From contig NC_046679.1 of the NCBI RefSeq assembly GCF_009870125.1, positions 19,096,001 to 19,160,000 on the forward strand: DNA of 64,000 nt. The letters run 5' to 3'. The notes under the pieces were generated by a model. That model was not told the origin of the DNA and searched no databases. It saw only the letters and a list, made by a program, of their open reading frames with translations. A program made the translations under genes and the position numbers. The stretch is from Drosophila pseudoobscura (Eukaryota > Arthropoda > Insecta > Diptera > Drosophilidae). This document shows positions 35,901 through 39,743 of this stretch, in pieces. The stretch's first letter is position 1; each line of letters begins with the position of its first letter.

Positions 35901-38527
35901 ACATATCTATTAATCTTTATTTACGTACTTGGTTGAAGTGATCTTACCTGATTTATTTGATCATCAACAATACTTTTATAAGCAGCTTCAGCTAGAGCAA
36001 ACACATGAGGGTCTGAGTAACCCATTTTCCGGCCGTGATATTTGTGAACATATTCCTTAAATAAGATTAACAGATTTGAACGTAATTACTATTTAAAAAT
36101 TTATTTATTATGTTTACTTTGGTACTTGTAGTGACTTTTAATACACTTGCAGAGATATTTTTAAAATTATTTATTTTGAGCTGGGGTTTATCATTGAAAA
36201 CAAATATGTTAATGGTCTGTGGTCTCTTTTAATTGTAAAGTGTGTACCATATATACATATATGGTCGAAAATGTGACCAGTGAATGGCTGCCAATTCTTG
36301 GAGTCATGAGTTTTCTTCATAAGAACACACTTATTTCAGTGTGATAACATAGAAGTCTACACACAAATTCTAGATCTATGATTGGGGATATCTTTGTTAA
36401 AAACACTTAGACGGACAGACAGAAAGACGGATGGACCAACAAATAGATTATTTTAGACTTATACATATACTTATGTATACCTTATAGGGCTAGAGATTAT
36501 TCCTTCGGTTTGACTAAATGACTGATTAAATGTGGTCAACATTTTAAAAACCTCTGTAAGGGTATCAAAGCTCAGTGTTCTCAATAGATTATATAGATTA
36601 ATATATTTTATTCGTATTTAAATCTTACCTTATTATATATATTTATGCTTTTATATGGATTTACAGCAATAAGTATTGAGCCGGTGTAAGTCTATAGACC
36701 GCCTGTATCGGACACCAATCTGTTGTTTGTAATTTAAGAAATGTAATGTACCATAACAAGATCGCTTGTAATATACGACGTTTGTCGTGCATTTACCATT
36801 TTAAATTTTAAGGGTCAACGGTCTTATATTTGATTATTCTGCATTGCACTGAGTTTTCACAGCTATTTTGCTTGCCATCTGTATAAAAGGACCAGACTCC
36901 AGGAGAGTAGTAAAAACGTGGGCTTCTGGTCTTCGTAGTCCAAGTATGTCTTTTTCTCCTGATGCAGTTTGACAGGGATGTGAGTCAACGACATCTTGGA
37001 GGTTTGTTGGAGGCATCCGATCTCGTAGTTTTATACGTTCTCGCAACTTAGCGATAACTCAACCAATAAAGACCTGACTGGTTAAAGTCTTCTTTTTTCT
37101 CGTATTTATACTGATCTTTCCCTTTGAACTCCTGTATCCCATCTCCTGATATCCTCAAAAGCCAGGCCCCGACCCCGACCAGAGACGAAAGCCGAAGCGC
37201 GTCTTCCTCCAGTTTAGATTCCATATGCTCCAAAAACCTGTACGTTTTATGCTACACGCTATAGAAGAAATTCTGAGTTAGAGTTAGCAGCAACTTCGAT
37301 TCTTAAGCTGAATTTTGACTGTAGCTTTTCCTGTACACCGTAAATTTGCGCTTCGAGAGTTGTGGTTCAAGAGATTCATTAACCTTATCGTAACCTAGGG
37401 AAAGAGATGTGGTGTGCTTTTTTTGATTTCAGGCCAAAATGAAAACTTTTCTTAACTATTTAGACACAATGAGAAATAGAGTCTCCGAGGAGCAAAAGGG
37501 TCACTCCGTGGGATTTGCAAATGCCAACAGTCACTCAGCCACTCGTTGCCGAAAAACTAACTCCGACCACTCAAAGTAGATCTTCGGGTATTGCCGCCAC
37601 AGATACTAGTCCTGTGATGCCTAAACCACCAACCAAAACGACAAGTTTTTGCCTCAAGGGTGCTCCCTGTCCTCACATCTAATGATGTAACTGCTTTTAT
37701 ACAAAGCAAAAAAAAAGCCGTCGGCTTAAAGGTGGAGAAGTTTAATTTTTCTTATGCCAGGGAGATAGCTTCATTCAAGACACTTTTCTCCCCATCTCAT
37801 CTTAACACTACCACTACTTGCTCTGCAGAATTCTGTCCAAAGCACGATATCAGATAAAAACGAGTTGGAACGTTGTGCGTTGCTGCGGAGACCGCAACTC
37901 TATATTTATACGTAGCCACTGCTAATTGATTTGTTACTTTTGGGCTATAATAATAATCCGATCTGATTCGGATTCGACAATCTGGTAGATATGGCCATTT
38001 TCTATGATTGTGCGTTTTTTTATTTTCTCGTATCTTCAATATTGTGGATGCCACAGATTTTCGTCCTTTGTGGGGGCGGCTATTGATGCTGATCCAGAAT
38101 ATATATACTTTATGGGGTCGGAAACGCTTCCTTCTGGACGTTACACACATCCATTTTCACCACAAATCTAATATACCCCAATACTCATTTTGAGTATCGG
38201 GTATAAAAAGATTGCAGAGCAAGTTCAAGTAGCCCCATGAAACTGTTAAAAAGAATTCTATGATATAAAAGAAAAAAGTCCCAGGGTGGGCATTTTGTTC
38301 CACAAAAAAAAACACTACTGTTTATTTAATACTTACCGTTAAAAGGACAACACGACTAAATTTTTGTTAAAAATATACCTTTAAAAAAGCTTAGTAGCAA
38401 CTTGAAAAGGATACATAAATTATGTCACTACAGTATCGAAGACTAAGATTATGGTTTATTCCGGTTTCGTCAATTTCTGTCATTGTTGTCATATCCGCAA
38501 CGCCAATGTTTTTTTCGATTTCCATAT
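2762..38527 (-). CDS. Myo81F: Unconventional myosin with tandem MyTH4-FERM tail (20 placed exons, both ends incomplete)
   Basis: Actin-based motor gene. Twenty exons were placed from 38527 down to 2762, nearly all with GT/AG borders and matching phases, giving about 2,080 codons. The motor domain (about residues 1-700) shows the P-loop [10 protein letters not shown], switch [16 protein letters not shown], relay motif LDIFGFENF and SH1-type helix end [11 protein letters not shown]. Next come IQ-like helices, a charged linker, a PPPPPP-containing linker, then MyTH4, FERM, a second MyTH4 directly after the first FERM (no SH3), and a second FERM. Myosin VII carries an SH3 between its modules and myosin XV is arranged differently, so this fits class XXII. 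Among fly myosins with MyTH4-FERM tails the heterochromatic Myo81F is the best match; the symbol is inferred from architecture and context. Such tails usually bind membrane receptors or microtubules. Introns are up to 5 kb and full of transposons. The first coding exon(s) and the final exon were not found. Confidence 0.8.
3136..3546 (-). CDS. Myo81F: Myosin exon 19: FERM-2, F2 lobe
   Basis: A 137-codon, phase 0-0 exon encoding an acyl-CoA-binding-like F2 lobe: [39 protein letters not shown] and [10 protein letters not shown]. Acceptor TATTTCAG, donor ATG/GTAAGT. Confidence 0.9.
4168..4256 (+). repeat. DINE-1/INE-1 Helitron 3' tail fragment
   Basis: Carries the diverged tail 'gggtcggaaacgatt', 'cacacatccac', and the end 'accgggtataaaaa' that recurs in better copies at 38.1, 45.1 and 61.7 kb. 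It lies in a myosin intron. Confidence 0.7.
4394..4715 (-). CDS. Myo81F: Myosin exon 18: FERM-2, F1 lobe
   Basis: Encodes [16 protein letters not shown], then a short extended strand and [14 protein letters not shown] with a ubiquitin-like F1 lobe up to [10 protein letters not shown]. The upper border (TTTTTTTAG acceptor) leaves one unpaired base relative to exon 17. An alternative acceptor ending at 4690 would be in phase but would lose the conserved basic 'RRRQ' start, so 4715 is preferred. Confidence 0.82.
4960..5250 (+). repeat. Interspersed repeat family A, copy 1
   Basis: Shares 'cacttcggcaatcac', 'tgctaacccctctgcgcat', 'tctggccatagcaa' and 'ggtgccaaaaaagcttgg' with 15.79-16.11 kb, in the same order and orientation. 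The LTR element at 5257 inserted right at its end. No coding potential; a non-autonomous element is likely. Confidence 0.7.
5257..5736 (-). repeat. 3' LTR
   Basis: 480-bp direct repeat, identical base for base to 8186-8665 as far as read by eye. On the minus strand it is the 3' LTR, preceded by the polypurine tract at about 5737-5749. Confidence 0.95.
5737..5749 (-). promoter_or_regulatory. Polypurine tract
   Basis: Minus-strand AAAAGGAGGGAGA immediately before the 3' LTR; primes plus-strand DNA synthesis in LTR elements. Confidence 0.85.
5988..7154 (-). pseudogene. Integrase part of the LTR element pol
   Basis: Frame with the zinc-binding HHCC module ([20 protein letters not shown]), the integrase core ([38 protein letters not shown] with the last catalytic Glu) and a C-terminal domain (VGDKVLLKN). 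The DDE triad appears complete. It is separated from the RNase H frame by two frameshifts at homopolymers (about 7170 and 7271). Confidence 0.9.
7216..8232 (-). pseudogene. RT end and RNase H of the LTR element
   Basis: The opening of this frame reads through LTR and primer-site DNA; real pol starts at TVTFLGHKC. It then carries the RT thumb ([20 protein letters not shown]) and RNase H ([44 protein letters not shown]). The RT palm with YxDD is absent, so the copy cannot reverse transcribe itself. Confidence 0.88.
8168..8185 (-). promoter_or_regulatory. Primer binding site (tRNA-Arg type)
   Basis: Directly abuts the 5' LTR on the minus strand with TGGCGACCGTGACAGGAC. The assignment to tRNA-Arg is from known 412/mdg1 elements. 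Confidence 0.8.
8186..8665 (-). repeat. 5' LTR
   Basis: Second copy of the 480-bp LTR, offset 2,929 bases from the first. It should carry the promoter on the minus strand, reading toward the myosin's next exon. Confidence 0.95.
8690..9018 (+). repeat. DINE-1/INE-1 Helitron fragment
   Basis: Contains 'ctcgtatcttcagaattgtg', 'tggatgccacagat', a GGAC/AGAC-rich patch (8897-8920) and the tail ending 'gagtatcgggtagagc'. It lies just beside the LTR element's target duplication, in the myosin intron. Confidence 0.8.
9132..9430 (-). CDS. Myo81F: Myosin exon 17: MyTH4-2 core
   Basis: Encodes [20 protein letters not shown] and [15 protein letters not shown] (MyTH4 signature), then [19 protein letters not shown] and [11 protein letters not shown]. 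It ends FAEN at AAC/GTAAGT in phase 0. The next recognisable exon starts with one spare base, so this junction is unresolved. Confidence 0.9.
9431..10429. other. Myosin intron, no feature recognised
   Basis: The stretch between exon 17 and the diverged LTR. AT-rich with several short C-rich runs (e.g. 9700-9860) but no readable protein, repeat match or terminal structure. Confidence 0.4.
10430..10658 (-). repeat. Diverged LTR remnant (412/mdg1 lineage)
   Basis: Resembles the last half of the LTRs at 5.3 and 8.2 kb: 'gtgcact', 'agctcgaggca', 'cgagtgatcgtatta', 'cacgtaagca', 'caaagtgtacaatgtgtg', ending 'gcatactaca'. It is clearly older. Probably a solo or partial LTR. Confidence 0.65.
10784..11759 (-). 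CDS. Myo81F: Myosin exon 16: FERM-1 F2/F3 and start of MyTH4-2
   Basis: The longest exon, 325 codons. It begins [20 protein letters not shown] (F2 lobe), continues with a PH-like F3 lobe ([20 protein letters not shown]), then a serine- and basic-rich linker. It ends in MyTH4-2 ([16 protein letters not shown]). There is no SH3 segment between the modules, unlike myosin VII. It ends in phase 1. Confidence 0.9.
12279..12674 (-). CDS. Myo81F: Myosin exon 15: FERM-1, F1 lobe
   Basis: A 132-codon, phase 0-0 exon beginning [20 protein letters not shown], followed by the ubiquitin-like F1 fold ([26 protein letters not shown]) and the start of F2. Acceptor CTTTTAG and donor AAG/GTAAGC. Confidence 0.88.
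13080..13330 (+). pseudogene. LINE ORF1 fragment (LOA-clade-like)
   Basis: A 73-codon plus-strand frame includes [20 protein letters not shown] and [20 protein letters not shown], reading like the region after the zinc knuckles in LOA/R1-type LINE ORF1. It is flanked by unmatched sequence and ends at a stop at 13313. Confidence 0.45.
13331..13589. other. Unassigned repeat-like DNA in myosin intron
   Basis: GA-rich plus-strand sequence, possibly the continuation of the LINE ORF1 piece upstream, but no frame stays open. Confidence 0.3.
13590..13830 (-). pseudogene. Jockey-clade LINE ORF2 fragment
   Basis: Read on the minus strand it matches the stretch 25.62-25.86 kb (…[25 protein letters not shown]) but in a shifted frame. 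This is the linker between endonuclease and reverse transcriptase. Intronic and inverted relative to the 25-kb copy. Confidence 0.65.
14450..14588 (-). CDS. Myo81F: Myosin exon 14: end of MyTH4-1
   Basis: A 46-codon exon completing MyTH4-1 ([28 protein letters not shown]) and ending [13 protein letters not shown], the usual 'R--PPS-EE' hinge to the FERM domain. Acceptor CATTGCAG, donor GCG/GTAAGT. Confidence 0.9.
15070..15236 (+). repeat. Interspersed repeat family A, partial copy
   Basis: Shares 'ggtcagcagccgaagaa', 'tttaagcattgttatt', 'gagccgcctatgttgtgcaa' and 'gcagagctgctgcg' with the start of the 15.79-kb copy. The two copies flank myosin exon 13. Confidence 0.65.
15229..15330 (-). repeat. 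GAGA-rich LTR-like repeat B, copy 1
   Basis: Reverse complement of 23.49-23.58 kb: 'ggcgaattcgcc', 'aagagcgagagagtgagc', 'ttttattgcgctcccgctttg', 'cttacactagactt'. The AATAAA-like motif followed by a GC-rich stretch resembles an LTR R/U5 border. Confidence 0.7.
15484..15707 (-). CDS. Myo81F: Myosin exon 13: MyTH4-1 core
   Basis: Encodes [19 protein letters not shown] and [17 protein letters not shown], the signature MyTH4 segment ('RDE-Y-Q---Q-T-NP'). It then continues to [19 protein letters not shown]. Phase 0 to 2. A repeat lies in the intron on each side (15.1 and 15.8 kb). Confidence 0.92.
15785..16112 (+). repeat. Interspersed repeat family A, longest copy
   Basis: Combines the 5' part seen at 15.1 kb and the 3' part seen at 4.96-5.25 kb ('cacttcggcaatcac', 'tgctaacccctctgcgcat', 'tgtcaaaaaagcttgg'), so it defines an element of at least 320 bp. 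Confidence 0.7.
16280..16915 (-). CDS. Myo81F: Myosin exon 12: proline-rich linker and start of MyTH4-1
   Basis: A 212-codon, phase 0-0 exon. Its first half is low-complexity with [14 protein letters not shown], a possible SH3 or profilin ligand; then comes a basic helix ([16 protein letters not shown]). Its end starts the first MyTH4 domain ([10 protein letters not shown] and [16 protein letters not shown]). It continues directly into [10 protein letters not shown] in the next exon. Confidence 0.88.
17040..17290 (-). pseudogene. Jockey-clade LINE endonuclease-end fragment
   Basis: Minus-strand frame [18 protein letters not shown] then [20 protein letters not shown], typical of the region just after the apurinic endonuclease in jockey-like ORF2. 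It ends without continuing into RT. Confidence 0.6.
17480..18690 (+). pseudogene. BEL/Pao integrase fragment
   Basis: The frame 17487-18068 has the BEL/Pao integrase zinc region ([28 protein letters not shown]) and the start of the core ([39 protein letters not shown]). Stops then interrupt it; further recognisable pieces follow to about 18.6 kb ([17 protein letters not shown], LTPGH-like). Plus strand, inside a minus-strand myosin intron. Confidence 0.8.
18700..19310. other. Myosin intron, no feature recognised
   Basis: Between the BEL/Pao fragment and exon 11. Short open frames exist on both strands but none resembles a known protein or repeats elsewhere in the window. Confidence 0.4.
19538..19787 (-). 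CDS. Myo81F: Myosin exon 11: helical linker
   Basis: A 250-bp exon beginning with one base that completes the split arginine codon. It encodes 83 residues such as [16 protein letters not shown] and [20 protein letters not shown]. No recognised domain; it is acidic and helical and links neck to tail. Phase fit on both sides and clean splice sites (TTTTTCAG; GAA/GTAAGT) support it. Confidence 0.78.
20033..20505 (-). pseudogene. 412/mdg1-lineage RT-RNase H fragment
   Basis: Minus strand; close relative of the element at 7.2-8.2 kb: [60 protein letters not shown]. Cut off inside RNase H at one end and at the RT thumb at the other, where a jockey-clade LINE starts. Confidence 0.85.
20506..21500 (+). 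pseudogene. Jockey-clade LINE reverse transcriptase relic
   Basis: Starts in the stretch before RT ([20 protein letters not shown]), continues through [18 protein letters not shown], then [14 protein letters not shown] and a [12 protein letters not shown] catalytic box near 21.23 kb, in several frames. Contains an 18-base A run at 20830. Truncated at the 5' end exactly against the gypsy fragment. Confidence 0.75.
21628..21740 (-). CDS. Myo81F: Myosin exon 10: charged helix after the neck
   Basis: A 113-bp exon encoding about 38 strongly charged residues, with [18 protein letters not shown] and then [17 protein letters not shown]. The heptad-like charge pattern suggests a single alpha helix or short coiled coil extending the lever arm. 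It ends in phase 2 (AG), which the next exon completes. Confidence 0.82.
21900..22015 (+). pseudogene. BEL/Pao integrase C-terminal scrap
   Basis: Short plus-strand piece reading RDNLCV then IVLIKEDRL, like the 'VGDLVLIKED---PL-WPLGR' end of BEL/Pao pol. Confidence 0.5.
22230..22301 (+). repeat. DINE-1 3' tail fragment
   Basis: 'atatctcaggagtgtggat' and 'actcattttgagtatcggg' followed by TATAAAAA; same terminus as at 38.2 and 45.1 kb. Confidence 0.7.
22491..23010 (-). CDS. Myo81F: Myosin exon 9: converter and IQ-type neck
   Basis: A 520-bp exon starting YVRCIKPNS and continuing through [21 protein letters not shown] (split over the motor core) and the converter ([11 protein letters not shown]). 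Then come repeated IQ-like blocks: [26 protein letters not shown] and [15 protein letters not shown]. Light chains or calmodulin would bind here. It ends phase 0 at GAG/GTAAGA. Confidence 0.92.
23217..23293 (+). repeat. DINE-1 fragment, truncated
   Basis: 'gctcaatcgagaatatatat', 'tcggaaacgattccttctgg'. The usual tail is missing and sequence passes directly into an inverted LINE 3' end at about 23293. Confidence 0.65.
23293..23440 (-). repeat. LINE 3'-end family, copy 2
   Basis: Matches 61.25-61.41 kb and, inverted, 43.90-44.12 kb: 'cgttgacatgcaa', 'ccgtctgaaacca', 'gagcatgcagga', 'ttcgaggaaaat'. The copy at 44 kb follows reverse transcriptase sequence, so the family is the 3' UTR of that LINE. 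Confidence 0.7.
23485..23705 (+). repeat. GAGA-rich LTR-like repeat B, longest copy
   Basis: Begins 'gtctagtgtaagtttggcta', has AATAAA followed by a GAGA-rich stretch on the minus strand, and ends near 'aaattacagccac'. Related copies are at 15.23 and 57.63 kb; the latter follows BEL/Pao pol sequence, so an LTR of a BEL/Pao element is plausible. Confidence 0.65.
24185..24605 (-). repeat. Partial copy of the TIR element at 46.5 kb
   Basis: The reverse complement of 24240-24380 matches 46790-46900 ('ctgttacgcgcatgtta', 'acagtctgtgctgtta', 'gttccgataaccgaatc'). 24530-24605 ('acaaaaatttgtaaaaac', 'agagcactta', 'tttggctgaaaa') matches the element's terminal repeat. A deleted copy with one end. Confidence 0.65.
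24787..24923 (-). CDS. Myo81F: Myosin exon 8: loop 2 / actin interface
   Basis: A 137-bp exon encoding a basic, threonine-rich loop ([11 protein letters not shown]) and then [18 protein letters not shown]. The last codon is split (TG/G). It leads into YVRCIKPN in the next exon, completing the SH1 helix region. Confidence 0.9.
25290..25935 (+). pseudogene. Jockey-clade LINE ORF2 middle fragment
   Basis: A 168-codon open frame (25426-25932) covers the endonuclease-RT linker: [55 protein letters not shown]. It stops at NNDQAI, just where the 20.5-kb fragment begins. Fairly young, as its frame is intact. Plus strand. Confidence 0.8.
25936..26330. other. Myosin intron, no feature recognised
   Basis: Between the LINE piece and exon 7. 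A 72-codon plus-strand frame has no recognisable similarity. Confidence 0.35.
26435..26800 (-). CDS. Myo81F: Myosin exon 7: lower 50K domain
   Basis: A 122-codon, phase 0-0 exon that starts YKQEDI (the conserved 'Y..E.I' after the relay helix). It includes [12 protein letters not shown] and [20 protein letters not shown], the actin-binding lower 50-kDa subdomain. Acceptor TTTTTTCAG, donor CAG/GTAAGC. Confidence 0.92.
26880..27590. other. Myosin intron, no feature recognised
   Basis: Contains an interrupted CAT/GTTG-rich stretch (27450-27520). The opposed open frames over it look like low-complexity shadows. Confidence 0.35.
27600..27760 (+). repeat. BEL/Pao pol end followed by a perfect palindrome
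   Basis: A piece reading [10 protein letters not shown] and VIDRLS resembles the last strand of BEL/Pao integrase. It is followed at 27730-27754 by a perfect inverted repeat with 12-base arms CACTAACCATAC around one T. The half-motif TATGGTTAGTG recurs at 13.09, 56.43 and 56.70 kb. Confidence 0.5.
27933..28175 (-). CDS. Myo81F: Myosin exon 6: switch II / relay helix
   Basis: An 81-codon, phase 0-0 exon. It contains [15 protein letters not shown], the switch II and relay sequence [12 protein letters not shown], and [19 protein letters not shown]. The conserved aspartate and glycine of switch II (DIFGFE) are intact. The donor is ATT/GTGAGT. Confidence 0.92.
29068..29642 (-). CDS. Myo81F: Myosin exon 5: switch I and upper 50K domain
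   Basis: A 575-bp exon whose first bases complete [16 protein letters not shown] (switch I, all key residues present). It continues with a loop DYLLEQSRI and [11 protein letters not shown], then the variable upper 50-kDa domain containing [10 protein letters not shown]. It ends LKMQE at a GAG/GTAAGT donor in phase 0. The upstream intron (29.6-35.0 kb) holds the largest transposon nest in the gene. Confidence 0.92.
30136..30608 (+). pseudogene. Jockey-clade LINE endonuclease fragment
   Basis: Two frames (30136-30378, 30491-30608) carry [38 protein letters not shown] and [12 protein letters not shown]: the ExoIII-type apurinic endonuclease with its SETW and GDLN motifs. It is interrupted by a gypsy-type pol block at about 30609. 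Confidence 0.8.
30582..32955 (-). pseudogene. Gypsy-type RT end, RNase H and integrase
   Basis: Long minus-strand frame: RT from [13 protein letters not shown] through [11 protein letters not shown] (YLDD box present), RNase H ([31 protein letters not shown]) and integrase ([53 protein letters not shown]). The DDE glutamate region reads [14 protein letters not shown]. A run of 20 A (32511-32530) gives six phenylalanines where relatives read LGLTGWYRRF. The N-terminal part of the open frame beyond about 32955 is in the wrong frame. Confidence 0.85.
30609..33590 (-). mobile_element. Ty3/gypsy pol block, degenerate
   Basis: A minus-strand pol sequence with protease end, RT, RNase H and integrase but no LTRs found. 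It sits between LINE endonuclease sequence (30.1-30.6 kb) and a BEL/Pao scrap (33.59-33.79 kb), inside the largest myosin intron. GC content is clearly higher than in the surroundings, as in coding DNA. Possibly gag-derived sequence lies further upstream at 34.12-34.40 kb. Confidence 0.85.
32950..33580 (-). pseudogene. Gypsy-type protease end and RT start
   Basis: Two frames: 33257-33580 with [11 protein letters not shown] (end of the retropepsin-like domain) and 32825-33196 with [20 protein letters not shown] and [10 protein letters not shown] (first RT aspartate). A one-base shift near 32950 separates this from the rest of RT, and a stop separates the two pieces. Confidence 0.8.
33591..33790 (+). 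pseudogene. BEL/Pao integrase scrap
   Basis: Plus-strand [20 protein letters not shown] then VKTAKQHFY matches the 'W-F-PP-SPHFGGLWE--VKS-K' block of BEL/Pao integrase. Confidence 0.7.
33800..34995. other. Myosin intron, mixed repeat DNA
   Basis: A short inverted DINE-1 scrap is likely at 34030-34095. At 34120-34400 the minus strand reads a proline- and basic-rich stretch without stops for short runs ([14 protein letters not shown]) that may be decayed retroelement gag. The rest is AT-rich with nothing recognised. Confidence 0.35.
34997..35141 (-). CDS. Myo81F: Myosin exon 4: ATP-binding P-loop
   Basis: Encodes [20 protein letters not shown] and continues to ANTILESFG. The Walker A sequence GESGAGKT is intact, so nucleotide binding should be preserved. 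The 145-bp exon runs phase 0 to 1, with acceptor TTTGCAG and donor TTTG/GTAAGT, and matches the exon at 29.6 kb across about 5.3 kb of intron. Confidence 0.92.
35340..35470 (-). pseudogene. Jockey-clade LINE scrap
   Basis: 'tataaagtcttgatttaaag', 'agactggataa' and 'ggtaaaccaaag' match the inverse of 25.63-25.70 kb and the 13.74-kb fragment ([13 protein letters not shown] linker). Too short to say more. Confidence 0.55.
35948..36055 (-). CDS. Myo81F: Myosin exon 3: [10 protein letters not shown] helix
   Basis: A 108-bp, phase 0-0 exon of 36 codons starting [12 protein letters not shown] and containing [14 protein letters not shown], the 'PHIFA-AD-AY' helix before the P-loop. The donor is CAG/GTAAGA and the acceptor is TTTAAG. 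Confidence 0.9.
36150..36310 (-). pseudogene. 412/mdg1-lineage RNase H scrap
   Basis: Matches 7.60-7.73 kb on the minus strand ('gttaatggtctgtgg', 'gtaaagtgtgtaccatat', 'atatggtcgaaaatg'). Heavily decayed. Confidence 0.6.
36629..36691 (-). CDS. Myo81F: Myosin exon 2: [13 protein letters not shown]
   Basis: A 63-bp, phase 0-0 exon encoding [20 protein letters not shown] plus one lysine, the hallmark motor strand shared by all myosins. The donor is AAG/GTAAGA. Reading further upstream in frame meets a stop just before the TATAG acceptor, which fixes the border. Confidence 0.88.
36834..37233 (-). other. Two adjoining open frames, unrecognised
   Basis: Minus-strand frames of 61 and 70 codons meet at about 37047 ([18 protein letters not shown], then [18 protein letters not shown] and [16 protein letters not shown]). 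They have coding-like GC content in an AT-rich intron and lie between myosin exons 1 and 2, but no myosin motif and no splice phase fit. A retroelement gag remnant is the simplest guess. Confidence 0.25.
37600..37860 (+). pseudogene. LINE ORF1 C-terminal fragment
   Basis: Plus-strand [20 protein letters not shown] then [17 protein letters not shown], ending FCPKHDIR; this resembles the last RRM-like or PHD-like domain of ORF1 proteins ('..SFKV-VP..L......WP....R') in I/jockey-type LINEs. A DINE-1 copy starts immediately after it. Confidence 0.5.
37860..38210 (+). repeat. DINE-1/INE-1 Helitron copy (short)
   Basis: Runs from 'gaacgttgtgcgttgctgcg' through 'tattgtggatgccacagatt', 'atactttatggggtcggaaa' to 'tgagtatcgggtataaaaag'. 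Internally deleted compared with the 44.2-kb copy. In a myosin intron. Confidence 0.85.
38415..38527 (-). CDS. Myo81F: Myosin exon 1 (first found): motor N-terminal helix
   Basis: Minus-strand exon between a TTTTTAG acceptor and a GTATCC donor. It encodes 37 residues starting [12 protein letters not shown] and ending LRYCSDIIY, the conserved 'GV-D-M..L.E...L..RY..D-IY' segment before the first motor beta strands. It joins in phase 0 to the next exon, which starts TYTGSIL. It begins with two extra bases, so an upstream exon is expected unless the ATG just inside is the start. Confidence 0.8.
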
Positions 38528-38699
38528 CTAAAAATTCAATTCAAAAGATAGCTTTAAAATATTTGCATTTTATGTTGTTTATTTTAATTCTTAGATTTTA
38601 TTACTTTATATACATATGTACATAAATTCCGAAAGCGCGAAGGAGAATACTTTGACTTGTTTTTGAATACTAAACACTACTACTAAAACCACTAAAAAT

Positions 38700-39270
38700 T
38701 GATTTGTTCTTTCTTGCTATAATAATAATCCGATCTTAGTCGTTTGTTCTCTTTCGTTTGCGCTACGCTTATTTTCCTTTCACTTTGCATTTAGTAAAAA
38801 TTGCATTGTGTATTTGTAAAGCTATTAAGCGTTTTTAATAACTGTTGCAATTTGAAGTTAATGAAAGTCGAGAGGTTGTATATAATTCACAATTTATTTG
38901 CATATGTAAACCAACTTATCGCGTATGTACATATGGGGATTGGGCGAACGATTGATGCGAGGATGTTAGGATGATAGCTGCGACGATTAGCTCAAGACTG
39001 ACCATGCAAGGGCTAACGGGCCAAATTGCCGGGCCCTATGCAGCAAGCTTAGACGCGAGCGAGAGAGTAGGATAGCCTGGGAGCGTTAGAGCTGCTCGGG
39101 GCCGCTGTTAAGCCGAGTACGAGAGATTGCGATATAAAGAGACGAAAGAATTCCGCTGCATGTGCATATGCGGTAGCAAATGATCTTTACAGTGGGGGAA
39201 AAGGAAATGACAACAACAAAATGCATTTCTTTTGGCAATAATGGCCGCACCACTGGCAATAATTTAAAAT
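38700..39270. other. Probable 3' LTR region of the BEL/Pao element
   Basis: On the minus strand the pol end is followed by AACAGGGGGAG (polypurine tract, about 39291-39301) and then TATGTCGGGTCAAG, so an LTR should run down from about 39291. Its other border and a matching 5' LTR were not found. Confidence 0.45.
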
Positions 39271-39272
39271 AT

Positions 39273-39743
39273 TTAAGCTGCTTGACCCGACATACTCCCC
39301 CTGTTGGAAGCTTGACTTTCAACAGCATCTTTAAGGGGCAGCAGGCACAGCTTGTTGACGGCGCGCTTGGTGATTTCAGATGACGTCTTCAGCACAGCAA
39401 CTCGGCCATCTCGTCCAGGCAAAAGCTCGACCAGTCTCGCCAGTGGCCACTTCATGGGAGAAAGATTCTTATCCTTATCCTTTGAGCGTTGCTGCAGTGA
39501 CGTGATGTACTCCTCCGTCCACCGGGACCAAAAGAGCTGCTGCAGGTATGAAACGCGCTGCCAGCCGTAGAGGCGATCGAAGTTTAGCTGAGTGCAGGAG
39601 GATTTGCCACCATTCAAGAAATGCGCTGGAGTTAGAACATCTAGATCAGCAAGGCTCTCTGAAATTGAAACTAAAGGTCTTGAATTAATCAGTGCCGTGA
39701 TGTGGCGCCAAGCAAAAATCCAGCAGCGCCTTCTGATGGTCAT
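39273..39743 (-). pseudogene. BEL/Pao integrase C-terminal part
   Basis: ALINSRPLVSISESLADLD, LTPAHFLNGG, RVSYLQQLFWSRW, EYITSLQQR and PLARLVELLPGRDGRVAVLK: the complete tail of BEL/Pao pol, ending QAA before the stop. Confidence 0.88.
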
